Positions 11,720 through 24,095 of a stretch of DNA of 64,000 bases are shown here, piece after piece. This DNA is from Bolinopsis microptera. Its lineage: Eukaryota > Ctenophora > Tentaculata > Lobata > Bolinopsidae. The DNA lies in NCBI RefSeq assembly GCF_026151205.1, contig NC_087073.1, forward strand, positions 11,292,411 through 11,356,410, given 5' to 3'. Both the position numbers and the translations under genes were made by a program. Position 1 is the stretch's first letter. Each line of letters opens with the position of its first letter. The notes below the pieces were generated by a model. It was not told the DNA's origin, ran no database searches, and saw only the letters and a list, made by a program, of their open reading frames with translations.

Positions 11720-12720
11720 TTAGTAAAGACCCTCCATTTCAACAAACCAGTTTGTCCAGCTTCCAGTCGACTTCATGCTTCTTCAGAAATCTTTTGTAAT
11801 TACTGTTGGTCTGATAATACTTTCCAGTTCCAGTTCTATTTTCCATACAGAGACTTTTAGTCGCGTACATAATTACCTAAGATGAGAAGTACGGACTCGT
11901 TTAGGGGGAAAAGTACGTACTTGTACGCAACTTTGAAAAGTCCGACTCATACGACGTACGATTCAGATAGAATTTTTTTGTTTTCGAATTGTTATCATCG
12001 GGGCCGTTGTAAAATGTAATTGTTTGCCGATGTTAGAGAAAATATACCGTTCGCGACGGCGAACAAATTAAACACACAACTCTTAGGTCAGGCAAGCATT
12101 TAAAAGTAAAACAAAAATTCTACAAAATTACTGATCAATTTACTTATTTAAAGAGCTTGTTTCTCTTATAGTTAAACTATAAGTTAATCGACGATTGGAA
12201 TAGAGAAACACAAGTTTTTGAAAACGCTCAATATTAGTCCGTACCATGCGATTTAGAACTCTTCCATCGATTTCTAGAAGGATAACTTTTCAGTAGAATT
12301 GAAAAGTAGGTACGATACGAGTAAATTGAAAAGTCCGACTCATTCGTACTTCTCATCTTAGATAATTACCTCATAAGATTACCTCTAATGAAGATATGCT
12401 TAAAAATGGGAGGTGTTATAAGATTATACCGGATGGGTAGATTCATATTCCAGTTCTCACTTCAGAACAATGGATCTTTATGGGAAATATTTGGTATAAT
12501 TGGGAGATAACAAATCTTCTCTATTCCTTTGGCTGCAGTCCAAAAGTGTTGAGACCAAAACAAATAGCTGGTCCCTTAATACCGAGCCATATCAGTTCAG
12601 AAAAGGGCATTGTGCGTCTAAAAATGAGAAGCGGTTGTTATTTTCAGTGATCTTAGAGCCAACTTTATCTAACAACACTATAGAATTGATTGTCGTTTTA
12701 ACATCGACAGTATAGTTGTG
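11720..12720 (+). repeat. Second copy of the CHT1 intron 1 segment
   Basis: This matches 380-1200 in two blocks. It lacks the 280-base stretch of the upstream copy and instead holds the MITE at 11877-12361. Open frames here (11606-11860 and 12500-12715) have diverged counterparts in the intron copy without conserved coding signal and are rejected as genes. Confidence 0.8.
11877..12361. mobile_element. 485-bp MITE with 8-bp target duplication, hAT-like
   Basis: The termini CTAAGATGAGAAGTACG and their reverse complement are flanked by the exact duplication ATAATTAC (11869-11876 and 12362-12369). The paralogous segment near 590 has the unfilled site, which independently proves the insertion. 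An 8-bp duplication fits hAT, although other superfamilies also make 8 bp. There is no coding capacity. Confidence 0.85.
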
Positions 12721-14567
12721 GTGTAATGTATTTGTCGTGCATCATATTGGTATCATTTCGCATTTGAGAACTGCAATCTAAATAAATATAATTTCTTTTT
12801 CTTTGGAATAGGAGAAATCGACGGTCAACTCTAAACAATTTTGATAAACTCACACGGGTGACGGGAAGGATGGAAGCTGGTAATTCTTTCTAATCCTATT
12901 ATAAAGTTATAATCATCATGATAATTATTGTATCACAATTTTGATGGGGCTAACATTGATTCCCATGAGGCTCTTGAAGGCAGATCATCGGTACCGATGA
13001 GCGATGAATGTTAACTATTGCAGTCTTGTAAGTGTTTAATTTTACTTTGTATGTGATTAAGTCAACACTATATAGTTTTTCTGCTTCGTAATAGCAAATA
13101 AGAGGGCAATATTTCCAGGACCTCTCAGTCAATGAAATATTTGACAACCAGCATATCACCACTACTGTCAATCTCCAAACCGCACCAAACGCCTAATTGT
13201 GCCCGAGGAGTTGGACCAGACCACTACTCAGTACTCACATGTTCATCTTTTTATCCTCTCGTGGGACCTGGGCCATTCAAGCCTCTAAGACAATTTTAAA
13301 AATAAGCGGTCTGTAGCTAGCTAGATATTCCACCAAAATTCCCCAACCGTGCACTGACTGCATGTGTATGGAAATCTAGCGTCCACCTACCGTTGAGAAA
13401 GCGGGCGCAATTCTTGTTAGTTGTTACTGATACTCTGATAGGTGCCTTTATAACTTTATAACAAACTTGCGGGTGTGAAACAATTAGATACTGAAATTGA
13501 AAAACTGGTTGGTTCAAACTGACTCATTTGGAATTGTCCTGGAATGAACCATACCCCGGCATAAGAATAATTCACATATCGCTATACTGTCATTTCAGGT
13601 TAAAACATTTGAGTTATTCAGATCTGCCCTTTATCTTATAGATGTTTATATCACATACTTCGATAGCATTTTATTCACCTTAGTCTGGTTCTTTGCGACT
13701 AGACATAATATCTAAAAAACGAAGGCTTGTAATAAAATCACGTATTTTCGGCACTCGAGCTTATTTATCTCTCAGTAACATAATAATATCATATTTTCTG
13801 TCAATATTTAACATGAAACTATGGGGCCACCTGCACGTGAGGCCACCTAAGTTAACTTATTAATTTATCAATTCATCATAAAAAGAACAATAACTTTCAA
13901 AAGTTAGTTATATCAAAATAACCACTCGTACTACGTACATCGTATTGGGGTTATTTTCATAACAATCCCTCGTGTTTAAAGTTTAATTTCAGTCGTCCAA
14001 GTATCTAGCTTACCAAGGGACTGTTTCGTGTTTGACTCTCATACAGGAACTGAGAAACACGTACTCACCACTTTCTACTGTTATATTATTATCATCGGAA
14101 ACAATGCTTTAGTTATGTATAAATTATAATAGATAGCATACAGTTATATTAATGGAATGTCTCCAGTGACCAGTATCAAGTTTTGTCTTTATGATCATCT
14201 TAGCGATAAACTAAAGATGTGTAAAAGGATTAGTTAGAACAAAACAGCATGGCGTCAAGAGGCACCCATGATAAGGTTATCTCTTCCCGAGGTAGTCGCT
14301 TATCGGCTGCTTCGGTATCACGTGGTCATCTCCCTAAATACTGATTGGTTGTAGAATGTAGATGGTTACTCTGTTATCTTTCTCTCTTATGTTACTTGGT
14401 GCTGATAGTCTGATAAGAGAGGGCGTACCTTATCTTTCTTTTATTTGGAAATAATCTGTAACTACAATGTCATCCAGACATCAGTGGTATTATCAGCTGT
14501 TTTAATGCTTGGAAGAACTCGACTTTGTCATGGTAACATGGTTAACTGGTGCGCGTTATCTCGACGT
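12721..14567. other. Non-coding stretch, no gene recognised
   Basis: Short unrelated open frames only (for example 12950-13171 and 13317-13517 on the minus strand). No homology or splice-consistent exon was recognised. Confidence 0.4.
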
Positions 14568-14690
14568 TGATTGGCTCTCATAACAGTCACGTGATCTAAA
14601 AGTGGTCCAATAAGAACGTCCGTGTTGAGTCGGGTGAACCAATCAGAGCGCGGTATCATTCCGGAAGATAATTAAACTTTTCTTTTTATA
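14568..14690. promoter_or_regulatory. Promoter-like cluster: CCAAT boxes, E-box, ETS site
   Basis: Within about 120 bases lie ATTGG (14570), TCACGTGA (14587-14594), CCAAT (14607-14611), CCAATCA (14639-14645) and CCGGAAG (14661-14667), in locally GC-richer DNA, followed by a TTTTTATAC box near 14685. This is the composition of a metazoan core promoter. No adjacent exon was recognised, so the transcript is unknown. Confidence 0.3.
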
Positions 14691-15305
14691 CTACATTTTG
14701 TTTGATTTCTCTGTATCCGAATTTTGAGACGTCAAATTGTCTGCAATAATAATTATAACACCAACTATCAGTCCCAGTCTTTGTTAGAAGGAACTTCATT
14801 AAAGTAATCATTGTCTTTAATTCTATCTCACGCGTGAGTGCTAATTAAGGGTCACTATTTATTATACGTTTAATCTCAAGTGCTCATGCAGTGTACTTTC
14901 AGTCAGCTTACATGTTATCTTACATGGCCAAGTAAGGGTTCTTTTGCGATAGTCAAAACGCGACAACTAGCGCTGGATGGCGACAACTAGCGCTGGCCAG
15001 CGCTAGTTGTCGCCATCCAGCGCTAGTTGTCGCTATCCAGCGCAAAATACAAATTTTTGATAAATTTTCGATAATTGTCGTGACAACTAGCGCTGGATAG
15101 CGACAACTAGCGCTGGCCAGCGCTGGCCATCGATAGCCAGCGCAAAATGTTTGCGATAATACTCGTCAGCTAGCGCTGGCCAGCGCTATCCAGCGCTAAC
15201 CAGCGCTAACCAGCGCTAACCAGCGCAATGCCAATGTATCAAAATCAAATACTTGCGATATTACTATATTAATATACTTGCAATATTACTATTAGTATTA
15301 GAATA

Positions 15306-15342
15306 GAGATTCGGCGGAATGACAGGCTGAGCGCCGCCCAGT
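15306..15342 (+). repeat. Dispersed motif shared with the 41-kb foldback
   Basis: GATTCGGCGGAATGACAGGC followed by TGAGCGCCGCCCAGTAA is also present at 41789-41825 (+) and, inverted, at about 41098-41135. It is a shared sub-module of otherwise different foldback elements. Confidence 0.8.
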
Positions 15343-15760
15343 AAGTTGAGCTCCGCCCAGCTAGTAAGCCAACGCTAGCTGACGATTGTAAATGTAGGTT
15401 TATAACCGTACCTTTACAAATATATGCGCACCGAGTTGGACTTGGATTTGAAAAAATATTTCCAATTTTACGAGTATCACCCGTTGGCGTTAAGCTGACA
15501 AAAAATATCGCAAATATATTGCGCTGGCCAGCGCTGGCTGAAGAGTAATATCGCAAGTATATGATTTTGATACATTGCGCTGGCCAGCGCTGGCTGGCGC
15601 TGGCTGGCGCTGGCCAGCGCTGGTTAGCGCTGGATAGCGCTGGCCAGCGCTAGCTGACGAGTAATATCGCAAACATTTTGCGCTGGCTATCGATGGCCAG
15701 CGCTAGTTGTCGCTATCCAGCGCTAGTTGTCGCTATCCAGCGCTAGTTGTCGCTATCCAG

Positions 15761-16264
15761 GGGGGGGGGGGGGGGTCCAAGGGGAACTTTGGGGAACTTT
15801 GGGAAAGTCCCCCAAGATTTCTGAAGTTCCCCAAAAAAAAGTTCCCCAAAACTCCCCAAAGTTCCCCAAAATTCCCCAAAATTATTCAAAATTGTTCAAA
15901 ATTATTCAAAATTATTCAAAATTATTCAAAATTATTCAAAATTATTCAAAATTATTCAAAATTTCTCTAATATACATTAATACCCATTAATGTTAACATG
16001 TATGTTATTATAAGGTATAATCTTAACTTACTTGTTGATACTTGCAGCATGATAATTTTTTTGGCATGATAATATTTTTGGGGAACTTTGGGGAATTTTG
16101 GGGAACTTTCTGAAGTTCCCCAAAAAAAAGTTCCCCAAAATTCCCCAAAATTATTTGTTTCATTGATAATTTTTTGGGGAACTTTGGGAAAGTCCCCCAG
16201 GTTTCCTGAAGTTCCCCAAAAAAAAGTTCCCCAAAACTCCCCAAAGTTCCCCTTGGACCCCCCC
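15761..16264. mobile_element. Nested element with GGGG...TCCAAGGGGAACTTT ends, 8-bp duplication
   Basis: A G15 run plus TCCAAGGGGAACTTTGGGG at the left is mirrored at the right by CCCCAAAGTTCCCCTTGGA plus a C run. The flanks carry CTATCCAG (15753-15760 and 16265-16272); removing the element and one copy restores the host AGCGCT array. The interior consists of 11-bp TTCCCCAAAA/TTATTCAAAA tandem repeats. Lysine/proline-rich open frames here are repeat artefacts. Confidence 0.8.
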
Positions 16265-16595
16265 CTATCCAGCGCTAGTTATCGAACTGTTTTCTGCGAT
16301 GGCCAGTTGCGCTGGCCATCGCAAACTATCGCGTGCGACAGTGTCGCATAGCCAGCGACAACTAGCGCTGGATAGCGACAACTAGCGCTGGATGGTGACA
16401 ACTAGCGCTGGATGGCGACAACTAGCGCTGGATAGCGACAATTATCGAACATATATATTTTGCGCTGGCCAGCGTTATCCAGCGCTGGATAGCGACAACT
16501 AGCGCTGGATGGCGACAACTAGCGCTGGATAGCGCTAGTTGTCGCCATCCAGCGCTAGTTGTCGCGTTTTGACTATCGCAAAAGAACCCAAGTAA

Positions 16596-17790
16596 GTCCA
16601 GTCGAACTGATTTTCATAGTTTTATTCTCTCAATGATCGACATTATAACTATAAGGAGCGCAGCTGAGAAGTAATTTTCCCGGGTTTTTCCTAAAATTCG
16701 CCGGTGTTACTAATCTTCCATATCTCACATCCGAATAGAGCATAAGCGTAACTGAGGTTCCTCTCTCTCTTTATAAATATTCATAACTTTATGACTACAC
16801 TCACCCGCATAGTTCGTCATAGTTTTTGCTATGATAACCCAATAATCTAACCATGCAACTTGATATTGAGGGACAGGGGCTTCAAGCCATATAGTAAGCT
16901 AATTTGTAACTCTATATGACTCTAAGCCTATATGAGCTTATGGGTATACGATCTGAAGAACATAAAATAGGATTCCATGATTAACTGGGCGCACTTGTCG
17001 TATTTTATTAAGCATTTTTTTATTTATTGGTTTTGATTCGTCTTTGCATGGCAGCTTGATCTAGATTGGGCGGAATTGTCCGGCATAAAATGCTAATCAA
17101 ATGTGAATGGTTTCTCGCCTATAAACAGTGTTTAATGTTTACAGTTACATTCATGATCATATGATCGGGGGTAAATCTTTTGATCATGTGCCGAAAATAA
17201 ATGAACATGGACATTTTAGAACAAAAGCCTTGTGGCTTATACGATACACAACTTTACCTCACGAAATTTTGTCAAGTATTTGCAGTGTAACTTATTAATA
17301 ATAATTTGCTTAACAAGCTTTTTACATTGCCATTATTTTATTTTTATAAGTTCATTTCGATCCTCATATCCTCCTATTCCTAACATGGCTAATTGCGCTA
17401 TTTCGCGTGTAGTGCAGTTAATTCATTATACTTTCCCTATCAGCCTAATATAAGTACTCCGCACAATACATGTTCCTGGCCCTTAACTATTTTTGTAATT
17501 CAAGAAATCTGCAAAAATTTGCCGAATCCCGATCATTCGCAGCACGACGTTAGTTAAATTTACCTTTATAATTATGGTGCATTGCAGCTTTTAAATAGTT
17601 CTTTCGACCAATATTATATATATAGTAACATTTTGCTTAAGATTTGACGTTACCTAATACTCTGTTCTATGGGTGCTCCGCCGCACCGGGCAACTCAGTA
17701 GGCGAGTAATTTTAAAATTAGGGGCCATCATCAGGTAATGACGGGCACTTCAATGGTGGGCCAGGTGGGTGGTTTATTTGTTTATTTCGA
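16596..17790. other. Non-coding stretch, no gene recognised
   Basis: AT-rich, with no exon-like frame, no transposon ends and no RNA gene seen. Confidence 0.4.
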
Positions 17791-17791
17791 G

Positions 17792-17868
17792 TAATGCCCA
17801 CTTTACTTCATAAAGTGGGCATTATACTGGAAACTTCGTAACTCTATAAATAGAGTTACGGAGTTTCC
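17792..17868. repeat. Two adjacent strong hairpins
   Basis: Hairpin 1 has arms TAATGCCCACTTTA (17792-17805) and their perfect complement (17811-17824). Hairpin 2 has a 19-bp stem (17829-17847 with 17850-17868, one mismatch) and a 2-base loop. Confidence 0.85.
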
Positions 17869-19811
17869 ATTATAATCCTCCAGACAGAAATCTGTATGTA
17901 TAAATTTTTGCTTGTCCATACTCAGCAGTCAGCAATACCAATAGAAGTAATCTTGATCGCAGTAGAGCTAAGCTACTTTGCAGGCATTACAAAATTGTTG
18001 ACGTTATCTGTCAATAGCCCGTTTAAGAAATGGTAAGCATGTGCTACATTAACATTAAACGTTACATTTTATTATTTAATATCACCGTAGCGGGTACAGG
18101 ACACGAGGGTATTACAAGATATATTATAAAGTTCTAAGTTATCAGAAACGGTGATGGGTGGTCAATGGGCATGATTCATGATAAAATTGTCATCGCTACC
18201 GTACTTATATTATAGGTAGATAATATTATGGTCATAAACAATCTAAACTTATATATATAAAATAAAATCGTAATGCCAATCAGAGTATTTATAATGTCCA
18301 TGATTGTCGATGGATTGATAAAATCATTTTTATAAACAGCGTAAAAGAATATGTGGAATAAATTAAAATGTCTAGTCGTTCCATTGCTAGAACAATAACA
18401 TTTATAGACGCTCTGTGACTGTTAGTAATTAGTGATGTAGAGTAACACTAACAGGTCACAAAATTACTAGCTCAGGAGTTCCTGTAGAGATGTAATACTC
18501 AAAGTTAACACTACTAACAAAATGTTGATGCATCGGTAAATATTCAGTAAACTGGTCCTAAATAATATAGTGAAGTATTATAATAATATAGCATTTAACC
18601 TCTATAATAGTATAACGTCTGATCATTCCAAGGCGTTCTTGTGATACCGCTGAAAATCATTTGTCATTGTCAAAACGCATCACAATAGTATAAACACATC
18701 GACCTCCGAGTCTTTAATTGAATAATTGTATTGAAAATGCTCTGGCCCCGAGTTCAGGTTCCCCCGTCCTGTTCACTGGGACACACTTTAGGGGGACCAG
18801 TGTTGAGCGACTGAGTTACTGAGCGCCGTACTGCTACTGAGCGGGTCTGGACCAGTTTTACTAGTGCTGAACGTCGCTTTGTTCCCGCCTTCTTTGCTTC
18901 CCTGACGATTCTGGGGTTTGAAGATAATAATATCTGTTGCAATAAATTCTTACTGCTTAGTAGAATATCGTTGTGGACGTATAGCATTAGTTATTAAAGT
19001 TATATAAATATCAAACAAGGAACATTGTAAAGAACTTTTACTGTCAGATCATGTTCCTCAGAGGGGTTGCTGAATCAACACTGTTGATGCCCTGTCTAGA
19101 AACTTCCGGTATATGGTCTACGGTCATTGGTCACCCGACTATATGGGTAGTTTAAACCTTTGTCAGATCACGGTAGAACAGTCCCAACAGTTTGCTTTCC
19201 GGTTTGGTTCAATAATAAATTCTCACATGTGTGGCCAGGCTGAGCAAGTCTTCAATGCAGGGAGCTATATATTATTATCTCAGTTACTCAACAACTAGTC
19301 TCAATTTTGATATGCCTCTTGAAATCCAACCAGTCACTCGTTCAAAAATACACGTTTCACCCAAGTTTTTGGTTCTTAACAGCTTGGCTGCTTGTTTAAA
19401 GTTAGCTGCCTCCCAATTTTATAGCTCTGCGAGGTCGTGTTGATGGGATGTGACTAAGAGCGATGAAAGCCAAACTTGCTGGCTGACCCTTGGCAACAAG
19501 CTGTAAATTATTTCCTTATCCTAGCTACCTATGAAACTTCTTTGTGGTTTAGCTGTTTTGTTATGTGATAAGTATAGTTGACCTGGTCTATTTTATTTCT
19601 CTTCTTACGAAAGTGGGTAAATTAATTGTACAATTATTTTACCCACTTAGCCAATACAACGCGACACAGGCTTGCTCCTTCATAACATTAATTTGCGTGA
19701 GGCGAATGCCCGAACTTCTGTCGTACAAAGTCGTAGTTGAAATAGAATTTAGTTGATTGTATGGTGAATGCGTCAGGTGCTTGTTTATTAGAGGGCACAG
19801 TTTTTCGAAGT
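17869..19811. other. Non-coding stretch, no gene recognised
   Basis: Open frames of up to 77 codons on both strands (for example 18754-18987 on the minus strand) have no recognisable domain. Confidence 0.4.
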
Positions 19812-19815
19812 TTAA

Positions 19816-21948
19816 AGGACCAGTTAACTGAAAAATTTGTAGTCTCTAATTTGGCTAAGATTTAAATCAGCTGTGACAAACTGGTAAAGAATCGTATCGC
19901 CGAAAGAACCAACTCTCTAGCGTACGTGTAACGCGTGTTATTGCAATAATAAGCTGTGGCCTCGTGACGTCATAAAGTCCCTCAGTGCGCGCTTGCATAG
20001 CGTAATTTACATTACAAATGTTTATCATCGTCAATAAAACACGTGTAACTCACTCAAATTTTAGAATTATGACTATTACCCTAGTTCTCCAAAATCCTTA
20101 TAGTTTTGGCTATCATCCTAACTAAAGGAATAGCTGATTGGATGTACAGTGCTCACGTCATGATTTTAAACAGTGATATAGGTTCTTGAACAGTGGCGGG
20201 TGAATGTACGGTTAGAAAGTTTCTGCTATTACAACTTATGAGTATTGCTGAAAGCACAATGTAAGGCCTACACGGACGGCCTCTAACTAGCCAAGCCCTG
20301 TTTACATGCCGTGTAGCAGGGGACTAGCATATGTGATAATTTTGGATTGTTTTCATTGCTTAATTACACAAGCAGGGAGACTGTACCGATTATTTTTCCC
20401 CAGTCCATGAAACTCTAACGAATTTAGAAAGGATACAGATAAGTTATAAATTATAAGTAGGAGTTTGTTCAATTCCGAGAGCAATTATATTTATAGCATA
20501 GCGAAATTTCTAACTTTAATCTGCAAGTGTCTGCCAGTACAGGAGACAAGAAGTCTGGCTACTTTACGACCGTTCCTCTGGGACCATTAGTAGAAGTAGC
20601 TTCTATCAAAACAGTGCCGTGGGAACAGAATTCCCGCCAAAATACCCGGTCTACCAAATAGTAAAATTACTGATTGGAGGTGTGTACGGTGTGAGGTGTG
20701 TTTTGAATTAGACTTCCGGCTTACCTAGTTGTTATCCTAATTGCATTATCATCGGTGCATAACATAAATAAACTACTGGTAAGTTTAAATACCAAGTGCA
20801 AACGTGTTCAGTCGATCGACCCACTGAACAACTATAGAATTTCCAAGACCCTATTATTCTCTGGCCATATATTACGGCACGATCGATTGTTAGATGGCTA
20901 AATGCCCAACGTTAATCTATACAATTCTAAAACTATGAGCTAGCACTTTAATCTAAAAATACCTTTTTTATATTACTCCTGATTTTTACATTTCACGTAA
21001 AACATTGTCGCCAGAGGTTGATCATGGACACTAACAGCTTAATTTGAGATAAATGACTATGAGTTTCTCTAAAGTTAACTCTAAAGTTGTGTAATGTGTA
21101 GTCCAGTCATTTATGGACATTTATGGAAATGAACCTGCAAATGTTCTAATACTCACGAAACTTTGCACAGACCTTCCCGAAGTTATGATTAAACGATTTT
21201 CGTTTGGAGACATTTTTTTGACCGTGGAGAAAACCCAGGAGGGCCACGCCATTATTGACCCAATAACGTAACCGACCCCTTGCTTCTGAAGGTCGTAGAG
21301 ACTTCAAAATAGGCTTGAACGAAGCCGCATATGCATGTTTATATAGGAGTTATTGAGCAACACATGGCCTAAAATCCTTACTTTTCGATAAATTCGCCAA
21401 AAACCATTTTGGGCGTGGTGCTAAGCCCATTTTCGATATGATCGTGATGGAGTCTTCAGACAGGATGCAAAAGAACCGCAATTAGCATATTAATATATGA
21501 CTTACGAACAAACATATGCCTTAAAGTGCTTACTTTTTCAGTTATTGGCGAAAAACTGATTTTCGGTTCCAGAAATCATGCAAAACTATGGGTATCTGGT
21601 TAATTGGGCTATGAAGGCCCTAAAGGTTTTTGAATGTGTGCAAATTGTGCAGAATGGCCATGTTTATATACAACTTATGAAGCAACATGTACCCTAAATT
21701 ACTTACTTTTCGAGTTATTCGGGGGAAAAGATTGTATTATGTCCATTTTTTACCTGTAAAATACAGTCTCACGAGCTACTCTGCGCGCAAGAGGGACTTT
21801 ATGACGTCATCGCCAAAATAATACAAACGCTATTTACACGCGTTAGAGAGCAGTTAGAGATTTAGGAATTTCGACTCGTTGCTTAGTTTGCTATTTGTCA
21901 CAATCTGTCAAAATATGAGGATAACTTTTTTTTCAGTTAACTGGTCCT
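19816..21948. mobile_element. TTAA-flanked non-autonomous element, Kolobok- or piggyBac-like
   Basis: TTAA at 19812-19815 and 21949-21952 borders 2133 bases with ends AGGACCAGTTAACTG and the exact reverse complement. Degenerate inverted similarity extends about 190 bases inward and includes a conserved CRE-like TGACGTCATAAAGTCCCTC in both arms. Three imperfect direct repeats with TTACTTTTCGA lie near 21380, 21520 and 21700. No open frame resembles a transposase. A TTAA duplication fits Kolobok or piggyBac; the AGG start favours Kolobok weakly. Confidence 0.8.
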
Positions 21949-21952
21949 TTAA

Positions 21953-22830
21953 GTTTTATCAACGCTTGCATTTTTCTTCTGGTGAACGGCACATCAATCT
22001 TGAACTAACCTGGCAGTAAAGCATAGGAAGACAAGAGGGTTAAGAAGATTATTTATTGTCAGTAGAGTCATCACAGCTTGTCCTATTCTTAATTCCGAAT
22101 CGTTCCCCACCTCTATTATTCGGTTTGGTCTGAAGACAATATTTTATAATTGGAGTATTCTGACAAATATTCATTATGTGGTATTAGGTGTGACAAGATT
22201 GAGTATACATTTCTATTATTTGCACTCTGAGAGCCTTATTATAAGGTTAGTGGTGTGACGACGATAGTGAAATTTCATTATTTGTGCTATCTTGATTAGA
22301 GTGAAGAATGTGTTTGGTTTTATACTACCATTCTAGTATACTACTATTCTATTCTAGCTAATGCTGTTTTGTATTTGGTAAGCGTTGAAGTCTTTTGTTT
22401 TAGCTTTTATAGTGACGATTTTAAATCTCTCACAACAAATATTATCTATTTTTACATGATTTAAATAAGCCTAGAACTATGAAGGCCTCAGCATTATCTA
22501 ACTCTGACGTATTATCTCACATCATAGTGATAGAAAGGTAGAAAGTAAAGGGTAAGTAGCAGACCAGGAAAGCCAGTAGGAGTGATATTACCATGCAGGT
22601 CAAATTCTGCTCAACTCTCCGCATAATTCTTTGTCCTTGACCCTTCTTTCTCTGAAGTTATTGAGATTATTATTTAATTATTATTTAATTGATTGTTCAT
22701 CTGTTAGAAACTTGAGTTTGATCGTGTGGGTACAACTAGTCTCGCTGTTTAAGAGGACAGCTTTATCATTTGTGTGGTTTGGAATGAAAAGATCGCAAAT
22801 ACCTATAACATAAGTATGTATAATAGTATA
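21953..22830. other. Non-coding stretch, no gene recognised
   Basis: AT-rich, with only short open frames without recognisable content. Confidence 0.4.
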
Positions 22831-22841
22831 ATGCCGACCGG

Positions 22842-22921
22842 CTATAATTAACCGGCTATTAGCCGCCTGTTAGAGGACTGGACCGTAACAACCGGCTACT
22901 AGTCGGCTAATAGCCGGTCGG
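22842..22921. mobile_element. Mini inverted-repeat element, CCGACCGGCTAT ends
   Basis: CCGACCGGCTAT at the left and ATAGCCGGTCGG at the right are perfect inverted repeats. Extra ACCGGCTA motifs between them give a compact foldback of about 80 bases. Confidence 0.6.
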
Positions 22922-22929
22922 AATTGTAC

Positions 22930-23939
22930 CTATTTGCCTGAAACGATTTCAGTTTGGAATGAAAAGATTTCAAATCGGAAACTTTGTATTGCAATAAAGT
23001 GACAAATAAAAAAGCTGTTGATTTATAACGCCATCCTGCTGGTGCCATATACAGATTTAGAGCATGTCACAATGCCTTAACATGTCACAGTATCTCAACA
23101 GGTTCACATAAATACCTTGAACATGCACTCCAACTAATATAACTAAGTCGAAACTAAAAGTAAAATGGCAATAAACTAGACAGATTTTAACTTATAGTTA
23201 AACTAATAGAAGACTTAAATAATTGTAAATTCTTTACCCAACCCCCTTCTAAATAGTCTGAAAACACCACGTGATGGCCATATAAGCAGTCAAATATTTA
23301 ATTGTAACTCACCTTCCTTCTGAGTAGTCTGAAAACGGTTGCAAAACTGAGCACCATAACTGCAAGGTTAGCTGCCAAAAACTCGACTAGTCTGCGAAAT
23401 TCCGTGTTAATCTCTTTTTAAGCTTTTATAAAAGGTGGGAATTTAAAGTATTTCAGTCATTCATTACTAAGTAAGGTGCCGAGGAAATAAAGTAAGCTCA
23501 AAGCGGGGGAGTGGGAGAAAGTTGGGAAACCTGTGGATTAGAAAGAAGTGTTGGGTGTTGCTGGCATATACAAATCTGAAGGACTGGAGACAGATTTTGT
23601 GGCCGTCTCTTTCTATGTACTGAAACTATTTGAACAATTATGTTAATCAAGTTTAAACTAGTTTGAATATGACTTTTTAATCAGTGGTTTACAGTTGGAT
23701 TAGCTTGAATAATCATCTTCAGCAGAAAATCAGGATATCTTTATTCTACTGCTTATTTATTTTCAGCTTTAATATATATATGTTAAGTAGTTAGCTATGT
23801 TGTTAGTTTCAATGTGAGAGTATGGACTGAGAAGTGGGAGGTTCAAGTATGACCTGTTGAGTGCATAAGGCTAAAGGTCCTCTCAAAGCAGGTCCGGATG
23901 TAGGTTTTACTGGTTTGAGGATTTCATCTTAGTTCTCTT
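22930..23939. other. Non-coding stretch, no gene recognised
   Basis: No exon, RNA gene or transposon border recognised. It may be the 3' flank of the GPCR on the minus strand. Confidence 0.35.
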
Positions 23940-24095
23940 TCAACTTTTTGTTAAAATTACATTTTCTTTATTGTTTCGAAGCGCTGATACTCTGAGAGCC
24001 TCGAAGACTGAGCCGCTTCCACTTGCCGGTAATGACAGCAATACATGCAAACTTATTGGTGTGTGAACGACTAATATAATTGAGAGCACACTGCC
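23940..24095 (-). CDS. Candidate fourth exon of the GPCR (weak)
   Basis: On the minus strand a good acceptor (CTACTGTTTTCACAG) is followed in the correct phase 0 by 51 codons and TGA. The product has one hydrophobic segment (LSIILVVHTPISLHVLL) that could be TM5 or an aberrant end. If real, the receptor would stop after about 195 residues, without TM6 and TM7. No homology supports it. Confidence 0.22.
   Translation of the reverse strand, partial: GSVLSIILVVHTPISLHVLLSLPASGSGSVFEALRVSALRNNKENVILTKS

Larger units (their letters stand above)
14936..16589. mobile_element. Foldback transposon with AGCGCT arrays, 6-bp target duplication
   Basis: The ends GGGTTCTTTTGCGATAG and their reverse complement are flanked by AAGTAA (14930-14935 and 16590-16595). 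The terminal inverted repeats run on into arrays of GCGACAACTAGCGCTGG in opposite orientations at the two ends. The open frames here (SASAGQR repeats on the minus strand) arise from the repeat unit. There is no transposase. The superfamily is uncertain; a 6-bp duplication is unusual. The element is interrupted by another one at 15761-16264. Confidence 0.8.

Noticed and set aside
15269-16351. Several 60-95 codon frames (SASAGQR, FPKKKFPKTPQ and SKLFKIIQN repeats)
   Set aside because: Translations of tandem repeats inside nested transposons.
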